DNA of 25,240 nucleotides from a virus. The position numbers and the translations under genes are program-made. The notes beneath the pieces were generated by a model. That model was not told the DNA's origin. It saw only the letters and a program-made list of their open reading frames with translations, and did not search any database. Location of the stretch: IMG/VR virus record IMGVR_UViG_3300049846_001767, positions 1 to 25,240 of that record; one strand, given 5' to 3'. Of the stretch, positions 1 through 7,934 are shown one piece after another. Within the stretch, counting starts at the first letter, position 1; every line of letters begins with the position of its first letter.

Positions 1-93
1 TGCTTATGTACTACTCATATAGGTGTTAACTATCTATCAACAGCAGCAAAGATTAAGTCAATATAGAAGGGAGTGAGGGCAGTGTCTTAAGTT

Positions 94-312
94 ATGACAG
101 ATGAAAAGCTGTTTAGATTGCAAGTCATTCTATCCAATAGCTCTAGTTATGATTATGCAATTATGGCTAGAGACTTTCATGCAGCAGCAGAAGACGTGTT
201 ATGCAAGCTGGAAAACAGCCCAAACACGACATACTTCCCTGTCAAGCAAATAAACCTGTATGAAACGATTAATGGAGCTAGAAAGATTATTAGGCAGTTG
301 TCTCTTGATTAG
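94..312 (+). CDS. Small hypothetical protein, 72 aa
   Basis: I do not recognise this protein. It is soluble, without a membrane segment, and has a mixed composition that looks genuinely coded (for example AIMARDFHAAAEDVL near residues 22-36, probably helical). ATG at 94 is the first start in frame. The only purine-rich ribosome-binding candidates (GGGAG and GAGGG, bases 69-79) lie rather far upstream. Its stop overlaps the stop of the convergent terminase gene by 4 bases, the same tail-to-tail packing seen at 2600-2603. The sequence just before and over its start (84-98) is nearly identical to a palindrome upstream of the RNA polymerase gene (13712-13726). Real gene likely, function unknown. 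Confidence 0.5.
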   Translation: MTDEKLFRLQVILSNSSSYDYAIMARDFHAAAEDVLCKLENSPNTTYFPVKQINLYETINGARKIIRQLSLD

Positions 313-1973
313 CTCAAAGGCAATCGATAACCCAACCCAATAACACCACAAGTCAAACTATCTACAAAATCATCATGCAATGTCGATCCAAAGAACAGAA
401 GTTCTTTGATAGTGGACTGAGAGGGAGAGTACTTAAACTTATTAAAGGTAATTTGTTTAGTCTGTAATGCACCACTTACAGCCATGAGTCTCTCCCTCTT
501 GTCTCCTTTAAGTTTAAGTGGTCTAGGGTGTATGGAGTGAATACCCATAGCTACTTTAATAAGTGCATTAAAGTCAGCCATAATACTTAGCTGTTGTGAT
601 ACGTCCTCTAGATAAAGATCTATATATATATTGGGTCTAGACTTGTATTTAATGGGGAATTGTCGAGCAATAGGGTCATCAGGATTAGTCCATCCTTCCT
701 CATCTATGTCTAAAAGGTCATGGTCGTAGAGAAGGATTAGCAGTTGATTTAACTTAGCTATGTTCCCAGAAGCTTTGAATCTAGCGCTACCAAGTACATC
801 AATGCGTCCAGAACCAGTATTGCCTACTCTACCCATTAGAGTGAATACAGTGAAGTCAGCTTTCTTCTTAACCGAATCGGCTAGGTCAGTGCCAATAGCA
901 AACCTAGAGTAAGCACTTACTTTCTCTGGGTAGTCGTAATGAATCCACTCCGAAGGTATTGCTAGTCCGCCAATGGACACAATCTTGTTTTGATATTGGA
1001 AACTAAATGATATAGGGTCGCCCCCTTTATCTGGGTCGCGCAATGTGAGTAGATGCTTTAGCGGAATGAATTCTTCCCAGTACGACATCTCCTTGCCATC
1101 ATCACTTTCGACTATGGCTTGCTGTTCAATGACTTTCCATCGCTTCTCTGTGTTGAACTCAGTGGCATATAGGTCATCAGCAGACATTCGTGTACCAATA
1201 CATATTTGCCTACCTCCAGGGAACATGGTGGGTTTAATGGCATTGTGGTAAGTGCTAGCCATCTTCTCCCGTACAGTTGGATTCTCAATATCAGCAGGTG
1301 ATTTAATAAGGTCGTCAAAGAGAATGATGTGCGCTCTTCGAGAAGTGACCGAACCGACAATACCAGCACAGGCTAGAGTATATGGCTCTCCCAATGCTTG
1401 TAGTCCAGCCTTACGTTTATCTATCTCCCACACTTCATCAGACCATCTCTTACCCTTAGATACGTTAGGAAACACTTGCTGAAACCTATCGGACTCAATG
1501 ATTTGTTTTATTTCGATGGATTTCTGAGTACTGATAGTAATTGAGTAAGAAATGACTAGTACTTTGATAGGAATACCTGCTTCGGTTTGGCATCCTATTT
1601 GGAAAGCTACCCACTCAGTCATGAAGCGTGATTTAGCCGATAGTCGTGGGGCTAGAATTAGAGTGTTAGAACCGCCAATACCTTTGAGGCATCGTGAGTC
1701 TTCACCTGTGAATAGCTCATCCATCCACTCAGAATGGTGCTTTGGGCGTGCATACTTATGTGCGGCTAGTTCGTTGACATCCTCTACACCCTCCTCATTA
1801 GCAGAAATCTGAGGGAAACACACGTACTCACGAAAAGCTGTGAACCCTTCTTTGGTGTTCTGTCTAGCCTTAAGGACAATGCCTTGGGTAGCTTGTGTTG
1901 CAGCCTTCTTATGGTAAGTAACATCAGCTTGTATCTGAAGTCCGAGAGATGTAGATGGTCTAAATCGAGCCAT
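309..1973 (-). CDS. terL: Phage terminase large subunit (ATPase plus nuclease)
   Basis: Packaging motor that drives viral DNA into the procapsid and cuts the concatemer. The 554-residue protein has the two expected domains at full family length. The N-terminal ATPase shows a Walker A-like LAPRLSAKS (108-116; alanine stands where glycine is usual), a Walker B IILFDD (216-221) and a GTR coupling motif (260-262). The C-terminal RNase H-like nuclease shows acidic residues in AIGTDLAD (D363), IDLYLED (D452, E456) and HDDFVD (D534, D535, D538). The ATG at 1973 has no Shine-Dalgarno sequence: on the coding strand a copy of the interspersed repeat (AGCGTAGCGCCC) occupies that position. It is the last gene of the leftward operon, separated from the preceding leftward gene by three small rightward genes. 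Confidence 0.93.
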   Translation of the reverse strand: MARFRPSTSLGLQIQADVTYHKKAATQATQGIVLKARQNTKEGFTAFREYVCFPQISANEEGVEDVNELAAHKYARPKHHSEWMDELFTGEDSRCLKGIGGSNTLILAPRLSAKSRFMTEWVAFQIGCQTEAGIPIKVLVISYSITISTQKSIEIKQIIESDRFQQVFPNVSKGKRWSDEVWEIDKRKAGLQALGEPYTLACAGIVGSVTSRRAHIILFDDLIKSPADIENPTVREKMASTYHNAIKPTMFPGGRQICIGTRMSADDLYATEFNTEKRWKVIEQQAIVESDDGKEMSYWEEFIPLKHLLTLRDPDKGGDPISFSFQYQNKIVSIGGLAIPSEWIHYDYPEKVSAYSRFAIGTDLADSVKKKADFTVFTLMGRVGNTGSGRIDVLGSARFKASGNIAKLNQLLILLYDHDLLDIDEEGWTNPDDPIARQFPIKYKSRPNIYIDLYLEDVSQQLSIMADFNALIKVAMGIHSIHPRPLKLKGDKRERLMAVSGALQTKQITFNKFKYSPSQSTIKELLFFGSTLHDDFVDSLTCGVIGLGYRLPLS

Positions 1974-1975
1974 AA

Positions 1976-1987
1976 GGGCGCTACGCT
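1976..1987. repeat. Interspersed GCGCTACGCT repeat between divergent starts
   Basis: GGCGCTACGCT lies immediately upstream of the terminase start codon (leftward) and ahead of the rightward small genes. It is one of about ten copies of the GCTACGCT family in the window, all read in the same orientation. It takes the place where the terminase ribosome-binding site would be expected. Confidence 0.7.
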
Positions 1988-2013
1988 GGGGAAGAAATGT
2001 ATAGAGTAATTAT

Positions 2014-2178
2014 ATGTGGATAATACTACACAAGCCAAAAGGTGAAGAAGAATGGGCAATCCTTAGTCATTTAATGCTTAAAAAAGATCAAGCTGAGACT
2101 CTTTTATCTGTTAAAAGAAAACGCTATTCTTTGTTGGCTGAATTTAAGCTAGCCAAAATCGAGGTATTAGATGACTAA
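2014..2178 (+). CDS. Tiny hypothetical protein, 54 aa
   Basis: Starts MWIILHKPKGEEEWAILSHL and ends EFKLAKIEVLDD. It is strongly charged, probably helical and has no known domain. Evidence for coding: an uninterrupted frame with sensible codons that fills the gap exactly, and a stop (TAA 2176-2178) overlapping the ATG of the next gene at 2171 by 8 bases, as in translationally coupled genes. The ribosome-binding site is weak (GAG at 2003-2005). A shorter ATG frame at 1997 (MYRVII...) stops after eight residues. Its first residues resemble the start of the small gene at 4328 (MYRIS...), so a decayed or frameshifted longer start is possible. Function unknown. Confidence 0.5.
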   Translation: MWIILHKPKGEEEWAILSHLMLKKDQAETLLSVKRKRYSLLAEFKLAKIEVLDD

Positions 2179-2398
2179 CTACACCCTAGAGCGCGACATC
2201 ACCAATGATGGCAACTGGGAGCATTACGCCGACCTTGGTTGTGATGAGATTACAGCTATTGAAATGTGGCATTACTGGCAAGAGAAACAACCTAACTATA
2301 AGTTTAGGATGTATAAAGTGACTAAAGAGTTAGTTGCTATGAGTGGGAAGACTAAGGTATCTGAGATTATTCCTGATGGAGGACGGCATGACAGTTAA
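2171..2398 (+). CDS. Small hypothetical protein, 75 aa
   Basis: Acidic, aromatic-rich small protein (MTNYTLERDITNDG at the start, WHYWQEKQPNYKFRMYKV in the middle). The second half reads like a short beta-rich domain. I do not recognise a family. GAGG at 2161-2164, six bases before the ATG, is a good ribosome-binding site. It overlaps the gene before it by 8 bases and the gene after it by 11, so the three small rightward genes 2014-2603 form one mini-operon inserted against the leftward virion operon. Confidence 0.6.
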   Translation: MTNYTLERDITNDGNWEHYADLGCDEITAIEMWHYWQEKQPNYKFRMYKVTKELVAMSGKTKVSEIIPDGGRHDS

Positions 2399-2603
2399 CG
2401 AATTGATTGCTGAGTTGCAAGTGTTGGCGGCCCAAGGGTATGGTGAGCTGGACGCTGTTGTAGGTAGACCTTTTGGGCAAGACTCCACTACCAATATTAG
2501 AGTTGGTTATTGTAGCAAGTTGAAAAGAAATTTTAGATACAACAAGATTAATGAGGGGGAAGTCGTCCTTCCTCATGCTTACATCTATAGTGATGACGAC
2601 TAA
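2388..2603 (+). CDS. Small phage protein of the 'TVNELIAELQ' type, 71 aa
   Basis: I chose the ATG at 2388 rather than the longer frame from 2343. GGAGGA at 2378-2383 sits four bases before it, and the protein then begins MTVNELIAELQVLAAQGYGE. That opening (short amphipathic helix, then a strand such as LDAVVGR) is typical of small phage proteins beginning 'TVxELIxxLxxL...DxxV'. The gene at 10563 (MNISKLIEALSNALDKEGDI) has the same plan, so the two may be distant paralogues. Function is unknown in that group. Its stop overlaps the stop of the convergent leftward gene by 4 bases. Confidence 0.65.
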   Translation: MTVNELIAELQVLAAQGYGELDAVVGRPFGQDSTTNIRVGYCSKLKRNFRYNKINEGEVVLPHAYIYSDDD

Positions 2604-3238
2604 ACTTCTTCCGCAATCCGTTGAATAGCAGACTGGAAGTATTGCTCTAATGCTGGTCTAAAGGGTGAGTTCTTCTCAACCATATTGAGTACCAAAGACC
2701 TTGCCCTATCAGCACCAGCTAGTAGGAGTTCACGCTCACCAGCACGCTCTTTGACTTGTGCTAGGGCTTGTAGTATCTGTTTAGTTTGTCCTACCACAGC
2801 GGGGTACTGAGCGATGATTGATTGTATTTGCGGTTCAGTTAAATCTCCACCATCCAGCTTTTGCTGGATTATCTCTGCGTAGTTAAAGGTTAGGGTAGCT
2901 GTCTTTACAGCTATAGACTCTAATCCCCCCACAAAGTCAACACCAGCATACTCCTCTAGTTTAGAGTTCATTAGGCTAGCTTCAGTGCCAGCTTTGATTC
3001 CTTTAACTTTTAACCATGCCTTGATTTGAGGAATAGAGCATACACACCCATTCTTGACTAGCCAAGCTAAGTGTTGGCCATACTCTTTAGGGTTGCGTTT
3101 GCAGAGCAAGGTGAACTCAGCTTCTAGAGAGAAGTCTGGTTGCTGAGTAAAAAATGATTGAATAACCTGATGTGCTGGCAACTCATCAGGGTACTTCTTG
3201 GGTCTATGAGATGGATTACGTGCTGCTCCACTTGCCAT
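2600..3238 (-). CDS. Possible terminase small subunit
   Basis: 212 residues. The N-terminus is basic (RNPSHRPKKYP, 8-17). A short helical region around CSIPQIKAWLKVKGI (67-81) could be a helix-turn-helix, as used by small terminase subunits to bind packaging sites. The C-terminal half (roughly 105-185) is helical and could form the oligomerisation core. Position is the main support: it is the nearest leftward gene upstream of the large terminase, the usual small-then-large order, although three small rightward genes intervene. No signature motif settles it, and another DNA-binding or scaffold-like role is possible. Confidence 0.45.
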   Translation of the reverse strand: MASGAARNPSHRPKKYPDELPAHQVIQSFFTQQPDFSLEAEFTLLCKRNPKEYGQHLAWLVKNGCVCSIPQIKAWLKVKGIKAGTEASLMNSKLEEYAGVDFVGGLESIAVKTATLTFNYAEIIQQKLDGGDLTEPQIQSIIAQYPAVVGQTKQILQALAQVKERAGERELLLAGADRARSLVLNMVEKNSPFRPALEQYFQSAIQRIAEEV

Positions 3239-3278
3239 TACAAAGTAGTCCTATAAATGTATATGAAAGTCAACAATT

Positions 3279-3734
3279 CTACTTTCTCGGCAATACAGAC
3301 AACGCTCTCTTCAAGTCAGCATCCCTAGTTGCGCTAGTAGTACTAACTTGCACCTTGCCTCGATTTTGCTCTTCAGCGATGTTCTGTTGAGACTGTAATC
3401 GCATACGGTCTTTAGTTAGGTCGGAGGCTTGCTGTCTAGCCCTGATGTCAATGCCTTCAGTCCTTTGGGCGGCTTCAGTGTCAAAGTCTTGATAAATCCT
3501 AGACTGAAACGGCAAGTCTTCCCTAAAACGACGCTGATCATTTTGAGCTTTAGTCTCAGCTATATTGCCTAGTGAGGCAAAGACATTTTGAAGGTCACCA
3601 CTAAACCCAGAGTTGATACTAGAGGTTGAAGTACTAGAACTTCCATTCTGGCTAAAAGACGATTGATTAAAAGATGGGTTGGTTTTATTTATCCAAGAGC
3701 TATTGTCAGGACTAACAGGCAAAGAGAAGGACAT
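3279..3734 (-). CDS. Helical virion-type protein, 151 aa
   Basis: Ser/Asn/Gly-rich N-terminus (1-50), then a long charged helical segment rich in Gln, Arg and Asp (about 58-145: FREDLPFQSRIYQDFDTEAA and onward). No catalytic motif and no membrane segment. Composition resembles internal or ejection proteins of short-tailed phages, but that is an analogy only. It lies 2 bases after the stop of its upstream neighbour, so translation is probably coupled. Function unknown. Confidence 0.65.
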   Translation of the reverse strand: MSFSLPVSPDNSSWINKTNPSFNQSSFSQNGSSSTSTSSINSGFSGDLQNVFASLGNIAETKAQNDQRRFREDLPFQSRIYQDFDTEAAQRTEGIDIRARQQASDLTKDRMRLQSQQNIAEEQNRGKVQVSTTSATRDADLKRALSVLPRK

Positions 3735-3736
3735 GA

Positions 3737-4288
3737 CTACCTATTGAATGAAGGACGATATTGTTGTGAGTTAAGAGTGGCAGTGCCAGCGCCTAACAAC
3801 GCACTAAATCTAGTTGCATCTGCATTAACACCAGTTGCTCTTAAGTTAGAGTCAGCTACATACTTATTGCTTTCCAAGTTTCGGTCAGCACCGTACTTAG
3901 ATGCGTCAGCACCTATCTGAGTAGATCTAACACTAGCATCAGCATTGTACTTAGAAGCATCTAGTTGTGCGCCAATGCCATATTTTTGAGTGTCATTAGC
4001 GCGCTGGTCAGCAGTATTCTTAAAGTTAAGCCCTGCATCAAACCTACGAGCATCTTCGGTGAAGTTACGCGAATCTTCGTATTGAGAGCGTTGGACTAGG
4101 GGGTTGGTCGATAGAGCATAGTTAGCTGTATCTACAGCAGAGCGCTGTGAGTTATTGAAGTCATTCATCCCTATGGTAGATGAACGTTGAGTTGCTGTAT
4201 TAAAGTTAGCTGCTCTCCCGCTGAGAGATTCAGCAGCTTTAGCAAACTCAGGTGAGTTGAATGCCATTTTAGGCTTGGCTTGTGTCAT
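3737..4288 (-). CDS. Hendecad/heptad-repeat virion-type protein, 183 aa
   Basis: Low-complexity helical protein rich in Ala, Asp, Asn and Ser. From residue 100 it carries degenerate repeats built on K-Y-x-A-D: KYGIG (102), KYNAD (113), KYGAD (131) and KYVAD (142). The spacing is 11, 18 (11+7) and 11 residues, which fits a coiled coil with mixed hendecad and heptad phase. Such 'ADAxxYxAD' repeats occur in putative DNA-transfer or ejection proteins of short-tailed phages (family analogy). Start ATG at 4288 has the interspersed repeat GCGTAGCGCCCC directly before it instead of a Shine-Dalgarno sequence, exactly as for the terminase gene. Confidence 0.65.
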   Translation of the reverse strand: MTQAKPKMAFNSPEFAKAAESLSGRAANFNTATQRSSTIGMNDFNNSQRSAVDTANYALSTNPLVQRSQYEDSRNFTEDARRFDAGLNFKNTADQRANDTQKYGIGAQLDASKYNADASVRSTQIGADASKYGADRNLESNKYVADSNLRATGVNADATRFSALLGAGTATLNSQQYRPSFNR

Positions 4289-4289
4289 G

Positions 4290-4302
4290 GGGCGCTACGC
4301 TA
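4290..4302. repeat. Interspersed GGGCGCTACGCTA repeat between divergent starts
   Basis: Second copy placed directly at the start of a leftward gene (4288) and ahead of a small rightward gene (4328). The arrangement copies that at 1976-1987, down to the following ATGTATAGA. Confidence 0.7.
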
Positions 4303-4327
4303 ATGAGGGTAATTTATTGAAAGCAAT

Positions 4328-4498
4328 ATGTATAGAATATCTTGCGAAACCCTAACTGATGGAATAGTTTTATTGCCTTACAAGTTTCTAGACAATAAGC
4401 CAGAAGTAGAAAAACTAGCCAAGTACCTAGCTAAAGCCACAGGGTTGAAGCACTGGGTAATCGAAAGTGCATTTAAAGGCTCAGCGATACAGGATTAA
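4328..4498 (+). CDS. Tiny hypothetical protein, 56 aa
   Basis: Begins MYRISCETLTDGIVLLPYKF and ends KHWVIESAFKGSAIQD. It reads as a compact alpha/beta protein rather than random sequence, and fills the only large gap (4289-4472) in this part of the leftward operon. Its 3' end overlaps the 3' end of the leftward gene at 4473 by 26 bases. No clear ribosome-binding site; GAGGG at 4304-4310 is too far. Function unknown. It matches the pattern of small rightward genes tucked between leftward ones. Confidence 0.5.
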   Translation: MYRISCETLTDGIVLLPYKFLDNKPEVEKLAKYLAKATGLKHWVIESAFKGSAIQD

Positions 4499-5039
4499 GA
4501 CGAGAAGCGGTAGCGCGATTAAGGAATGTAGGGATAGCTGCCTGCGAGTTATCCATAATAGACCTAGCGCTAGCTGATTCGTTAGCATACTTCTGGTATG
4601 GGAATTGGGTGGCTAACTGTATGCCATAAGCGCGGTTAGCTTCATTATTTGCTAGTGTATCAACCTCTTTAATCTTGCGCTTAGTGAGGTCAATGTCTTG
4701 GTTGCCCATAGCCCCTCTATCTTGGAGAGACCTATCACTTAGTTTGTTATACAATTCAAAGTCCGAGTTCAAAGAACTTTGATTGCCAAGAGATAACTTT
4801 GTATTCTTGCTAAATGATTCACTACCAGATTTAGCTATATCACTCAGAGATAATGCCATTCGAGATTGAGTAGTGTCAGAGTTAGCAGCACGAAGGTTTA
4901 ATATATTTGTGCTAGATCCTAATGATTCAACAGCATTGCTAGCAGCAATATTGCCATAAGGAATGGCATTGTCGCGAACAAACTGTCTATCGTTTTTAGC
5001 TCTCTGAGCCGATACTTGAGCTGATCGAGAAAGACCCAT
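4473..5039 (-). CDS. Helical virion-type protein, 188 aa
   Basis: Basic N-terminus (GLSRSAQVSAQRAKNDRQFV), then Ser/Asn/Leu-rich sequence and a helical middle (about 85-150). No membrane segment or known motif. Its ATG shares one base with the stop of the upstream gene (TAATG), so it is translated with its neighbours as part of the leftward operon. Probably a structural or internal virion protein by context only. Confidence 0.65.
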   Translation of the reverse strand: MGLSRSAQVSAQRAKNDRQFVRDNAIPYGNIAASNAVESLGSSTNILNLRAANSDTTQSRMALSLSDIAKSGSESFSKNTKLSLGNQSSLNSDFELYNKLSDRSLQDRGAMGNQDIDLTKRKIKEVDTLANNEANRAYGIQLATQFPYQKYANESASARSIMDNSQAAIPTFLNRATASRLNPVSLSL

Positions 5040-5569
5040 TATCTTAACCAGTTGATAGGTGTACTTGCGCGTTGCATTGCGGAATTAAACATAGACTGTC
5101 TAAGCCCCATTTTACCTTGTTGTTCAGCTAATTCTTTGGCTCCTTGAAGTTGTTTATCAGCCATCTTAGAGCCAAAGTCAAACTGCATTTGAGCTTGGTC
5201 TTTCTGAAGATCTTGCTGCCTATCAATTTGATATTGCTGTAGCTGAAATTGTCTATCTTCAGCAGCTTTGACCATTGGCAATTGAGTCATCGCTATTTGC
5301 TCTTTAGGCTTGATAGCATCTAAGGCTTTCCACTTTCCGAAAGAGAATAGGTCGGGACTAGTAATAGCTGATGTATCAATGCCTAACTGGGCAGCTTTAG
5401 CCCTGTCTGCTGAGGATAGTTCAGAACCACCAAGTCTTAGCCCCAAGAAGTTAAGGCTAGGCGCAGCATCATAAAGCCTTTGCTTGAAAGCAGTGTCATT
5501 AGCTGAGTTGAGTGCATCCTCAAGGTATCGGTTAGGAGGAGGGGAGGGATAACTAGGCTCGTATGGCAT
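5039..5569 (-). CDS. Gln-rich coiled-coil virion-type protein, 176 aa
   Basis: Proline-rich N-terminus (PYEPSYPSPPPNR), a middle domain, and a long Gln/Lys/Asp-rich coiled coil from about residue 95 to 155 (DRQFQLQQYQIDRQQDLQKD and onward). TAATG overlaps couple it to both neighbours. No enzyme motif. Long Gln-rich helices next to glycine-rich membrane-like proteins resemble ejection modules of short-tailed phages; this is inference. Confidence 0.65.
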   Translation of the reverse strand: MPYEPSYPSPPPNRYLEDALNSANDTAFKQRLYDAAPSLNFLGLRLGGSELSSADRAKAAQLGIDTSAITSPDLFSFGKWKALDAIKPKEQIAMTQLPMVKAAEDRQFQLQQYQIDRQQDLQKDQAQMQFDFGSKMADKQLQGAKELAEQQGKMGLRQSMFNSAMQRASTPINWLR

Positions 5570-6123
5570 TATAAAGCTCCTGTCATTTGAATGTAGCGAG
5601 AGATAGGACTATCATAGAAATCCTGTTGCTGCTTAAGTTGAGTAGATTCCATAGGCTCTTTAGGCTTACCCATTCCAGATGTTAGCGAGTATAGCCCGAT
5701 GTCGGCACCCATGCCGATGCCCATGTTGTAACCCTGCCTTGAATATTTAGGGTCATTTATTAACTCAGAACTCAAGTCTTTCTTAAATGCTTTTGAATCA
5801 AGGTCGAATGGTCTATATGGACCAGCAGTAGTATCGGTCATTTTCTTATAGTTAGCCGCTCTACTCAATACGTCAGATTCTAGCTTTTCAGCGCCAGCAC
5901 GATTAAGTTCACGACCACCAAACTTAGTCCCAGCTATAGTGCCAGCAAAGCCAGTAAATGACTTAAGACCCACATCGTTGTTAGCCATATCGGTCACCAA
6001 AGGAATAGCGTCCATAGCTAGGTTCATTAATCCAGACCCGCCACTATATGCTGACTTGAGTAGGCTGCCAGAACTAAGAAGCCTACCAGCCAAGGGGAGT
6101 AATCCTGCTAAAAAACCTGCCAT
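5569..6123 (-). CDS. Glycine-rich membrane-active virion-type protein, 184 aa
   Basis: The first 75 residues are hydrophobic with small residues (MAGFLAGLLPLAGRLL, then SGGSGLMNLAMDAIPLVTDM and FAGTIAGTKFGG). This gives two or three glycine-zipper-like segments that could insert in a membrane. The rest is soluble and charged, with a second short Gly-rich stretch near 135-155. No signal peptide. Coupled by TAATG overlaps on both sides. A role in crossing the host envelope during DNA entry would fit, but is unproven. Confidence 0.6.
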   Translation of the reverse strand: MAGFLAGLLPLAGRLLSSGSLLKSAYSGGSGLMNLAMDAIPLVTDMANNDVGLKSFTGFAGTIAGTKFGGRELNRAGAEKLESDVLSRAANYKKMTDTTAGPYRPFDLDSKAFKKDLSSELINDPKYSRQGYNMGIGMGADIGLYSLTSGMGKPKEPMESTQLKQQQDFYDSPISRYIQMTGAL

Positions 6124-7418
6124 TAATCAAATACTCCTTTGTAATATTTGTTGCCAGTTTTCTTATCGGCAGTTCTTTCCTTAGACGCTTTTAGACCATA
6201 GAAGTCGTTAATGTCGTAGGGGGAGCTACCGCCACTTAGCTCGTCAACATAAAGCATTGGTTCATTCAGGCTCTTTTGTGTCATAGGTACTGCCATCCTT
6301 CCTGATGTAACGAGTTGATTATAAGCTTCTTTTGCCTGCCCAGGGTTAGGCTCTAGCACTGATTCAAATACTTTGGTGCGAGGGTTCTGAATGTAAAAGC
6401 CAGGATCTTCTATTCTAGGGTCTTTGCCAGTAGAGATATACTCTAGAGAACTCGGATTAGATGTAACAGCGTTAGGGTAATAGGTCCCTTCTGGCACTAC
6501 ACCTTTGTTTACTAGGTTAGACTTGCCTTCTCCTCCAACAAGATTAGACCCTCTAAAGACTATGACATCGGAGTTGAGTTTATGCCTTTGCGTTGGGTAG
6601 TCAAAGCTACTACGGAGTATTGGCAGATGAACTGCGCCAGTAGCTACAGGGGCAGGGACTCCACTACCCCTAAAGGCTTCTCTAAGTACATCATCAGGGA
6701 ATGCTAGCTCTGCCCTGAAGTCATCACTCAAGTCTTGAGTCAGCATCTTTGCAAAGTCAGGCTCATACTCTTCTGAGCGAGGGTCAGCATAACGCATTGC
6801 CCTTTCCTTGTTAAGCAGTGGAGATTTAGCTATGTAGTCTTCAATAGTAGGGGTAGAAACTACCAGTCCTTGGGGAGCTACATTAGCCTCAGTTGCCACT
6901 CTTGGGCTAGGCGTAGGTCTAGTTGGACTAGGTGGTGGCTTACGGGGTGGAGCCGCTACTACATCTACGGCAGTTGCAGTAGCGCTAGGCTTTCCCAAGC
7001 CTTGAGCCATGCGTCCTGCAGCGGGAAAGCCTACATCCTCATATCTAACAGCACCTCTCCTCAAAGCTTCTCTCAGCCCTAAAGCGCCAGCACCAATACC
7101 CATAGCAATTAGGGGTGATGATTCGGTGTCGCTAGAGTTGGTGAACGCATTGTTAAGGTATCTAGCGCCTTCTAATCCTAGTGCGCCAATACCAGCATAG
7201 CTATAGGGTGTGCGACCTTGCGTTCCTAGAGCTAGTCCAGTACCAACAGCTAATCCAATAGGGTCAACGTCTAAGGGTGCTACAGCATTATAGGCAAGTG
7301 CGCCTAAACCAGTAGCGCCTCCAATAGCGGCTGGTAGGGCTAGCCTAAGTGCTGTTTCATTATTAGTTAACTCTGGGATAAGTTTAGCTAAGCGTGGTTT
7401 TAAAGAAGAATAAGCCAT
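6123..7418 (-). CDS. Virion-type protein with Gly-rich membrane region and soluble C-terminal domain, 431 aa
   Basis: Three parts. Residues 22-125 are hydrophobic and Gly/Ala-rich (ALPAAIGGATGLGALAY, DPIGLAVGTGLALG, LIAMGIGAGALGL). Residues 155-175 form a Pro-rich linker (APPRKPPPSPTRPTPSPR). Residues 185-431 form a soluble domain of unknown fold. In that domain DVIVFRG (284-290) followed by a Thr/Ser-rich TSNPSS (319-324) faintly recalls the R and STS motifs of ADP-ribosyltransferases, but I cannot find a convincing E-x-E, so I do not assign it. TAATG overlaps link it to both neighbours. The architecture, membrane segment plus cargo domain, would suit an injected protein. Confidence 0.6.
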   Translation of the reverse strand: MAYSSLKPRLAKLIPELTNNETALRLALPAAIGGATGLGALAYNAVAPLDVDPIGLAVGTGLALGTQGRTPYSYAGIGALGLEGARYLNNAFTNSSDTESSPLIAMGIGAGALGLREALRRGAVRYEDVGFPAAGRMAQGLGKPSATATAVDVVAAPPRKPPPSPTRPTPSPRVATEANVAPQGLVVSTPTIEDYIAKSPLLNKERAMRYADPRSEEYEPDFAKMLTQDLSDDFRAELAFPDDVLREAFRGSGVPAPVATGAVHLPILRSSFDYPTQRHKLNSDVIVFRGSNLVGGEGKSNLVNKGVVPEGTYYPNAVTSNPSSLEYISTGKDPRIEDPGFYIQNPRTKVFESVLEPNPGQAKEAYNQLVTSGRMAVPMTQKSLNEPMLYVDELSGGSSPYDINDFYGLKASKERTADKKTGNKYYKGVFD

Positions 7419-7930
7419 TAGACCCTGGGACTAGGTAAACCGACAAAAGGAGAAGATTGATTTCTATTTCTTTGCCCAAGCAGAAAGTACGACAAAGGAG
7501 CGATTGAGCTTAAAGCATTAACAGCAGTAGACGGTTCTGCGTTAGAACCAGTCACTAGGTTATAAGCATTGGTTCCTGTACTTGCTAATCCGCTAGCAGC
7601 ACTAGCCATCAAAGCGCCTGTAGCAATAGGATTGACCATATCTCTGCCAGCAATCGATTCGTCTAATGCCATGCCTAAAGCTTGGCTAGAGGGTAGAGTA
7701 GGAGACATATACTTGTTCCTAACCGCTCGACCAGCTAATGCCCCTAAAGGAGAGAACAAAGCCCCTGACAGTAAAGGGTTAGGGTCGTCACCGCCAGTTG
7801 CCCAGTTCGCTAACTGTTGACCAGTAGCGCCTACTAAACCAGCAGTGCCATAGTCAAAAGCTTGTTGTGCCATTGGATTAGTGGCTTCGGCAAGCGCGTA
7901 CTTGCGTACTAGATTTCTCATTGAGTCCAT
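7418..7930 (-). CDS. Multi-segment Gly/Ala-rich membrane-like protein, 170 aa
   Basis: Several weakly hydrophobic, small-residue segments: FDYGTAGLVGATG (25-37), LLSGALFSPLGALAGRAV (53-70), PIATGALMASAASGLAS and ALSSIAPLSYFLLG. Such stretches are borderline as transmembrane helices and are typical of glycine-zipper channels. No catalytic motif. ATG at 7930 follows the previous stop by 4 bases; its stop overlaps the next ATG by one base. Function unknown, likely part of the same virion or ejection set. Confidence 0.6.
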   Translation of the reverse strand: MDSMRNLVRKYALAEATNPMAQQAFDYGTAGLVGATGQQLANWATGGDDPNPLLSGALFSPLGALAGRAVRNKYMSPTLPSSQALGMALDESIAGRDMVNPIATGALMASAASGLASTGTNAYNLVTGSNAEPSTAVNALSSIAPLSYFLLGQRNRNQSSPFVGLPSPRV

Positions 7931-7934
7931 AGTA

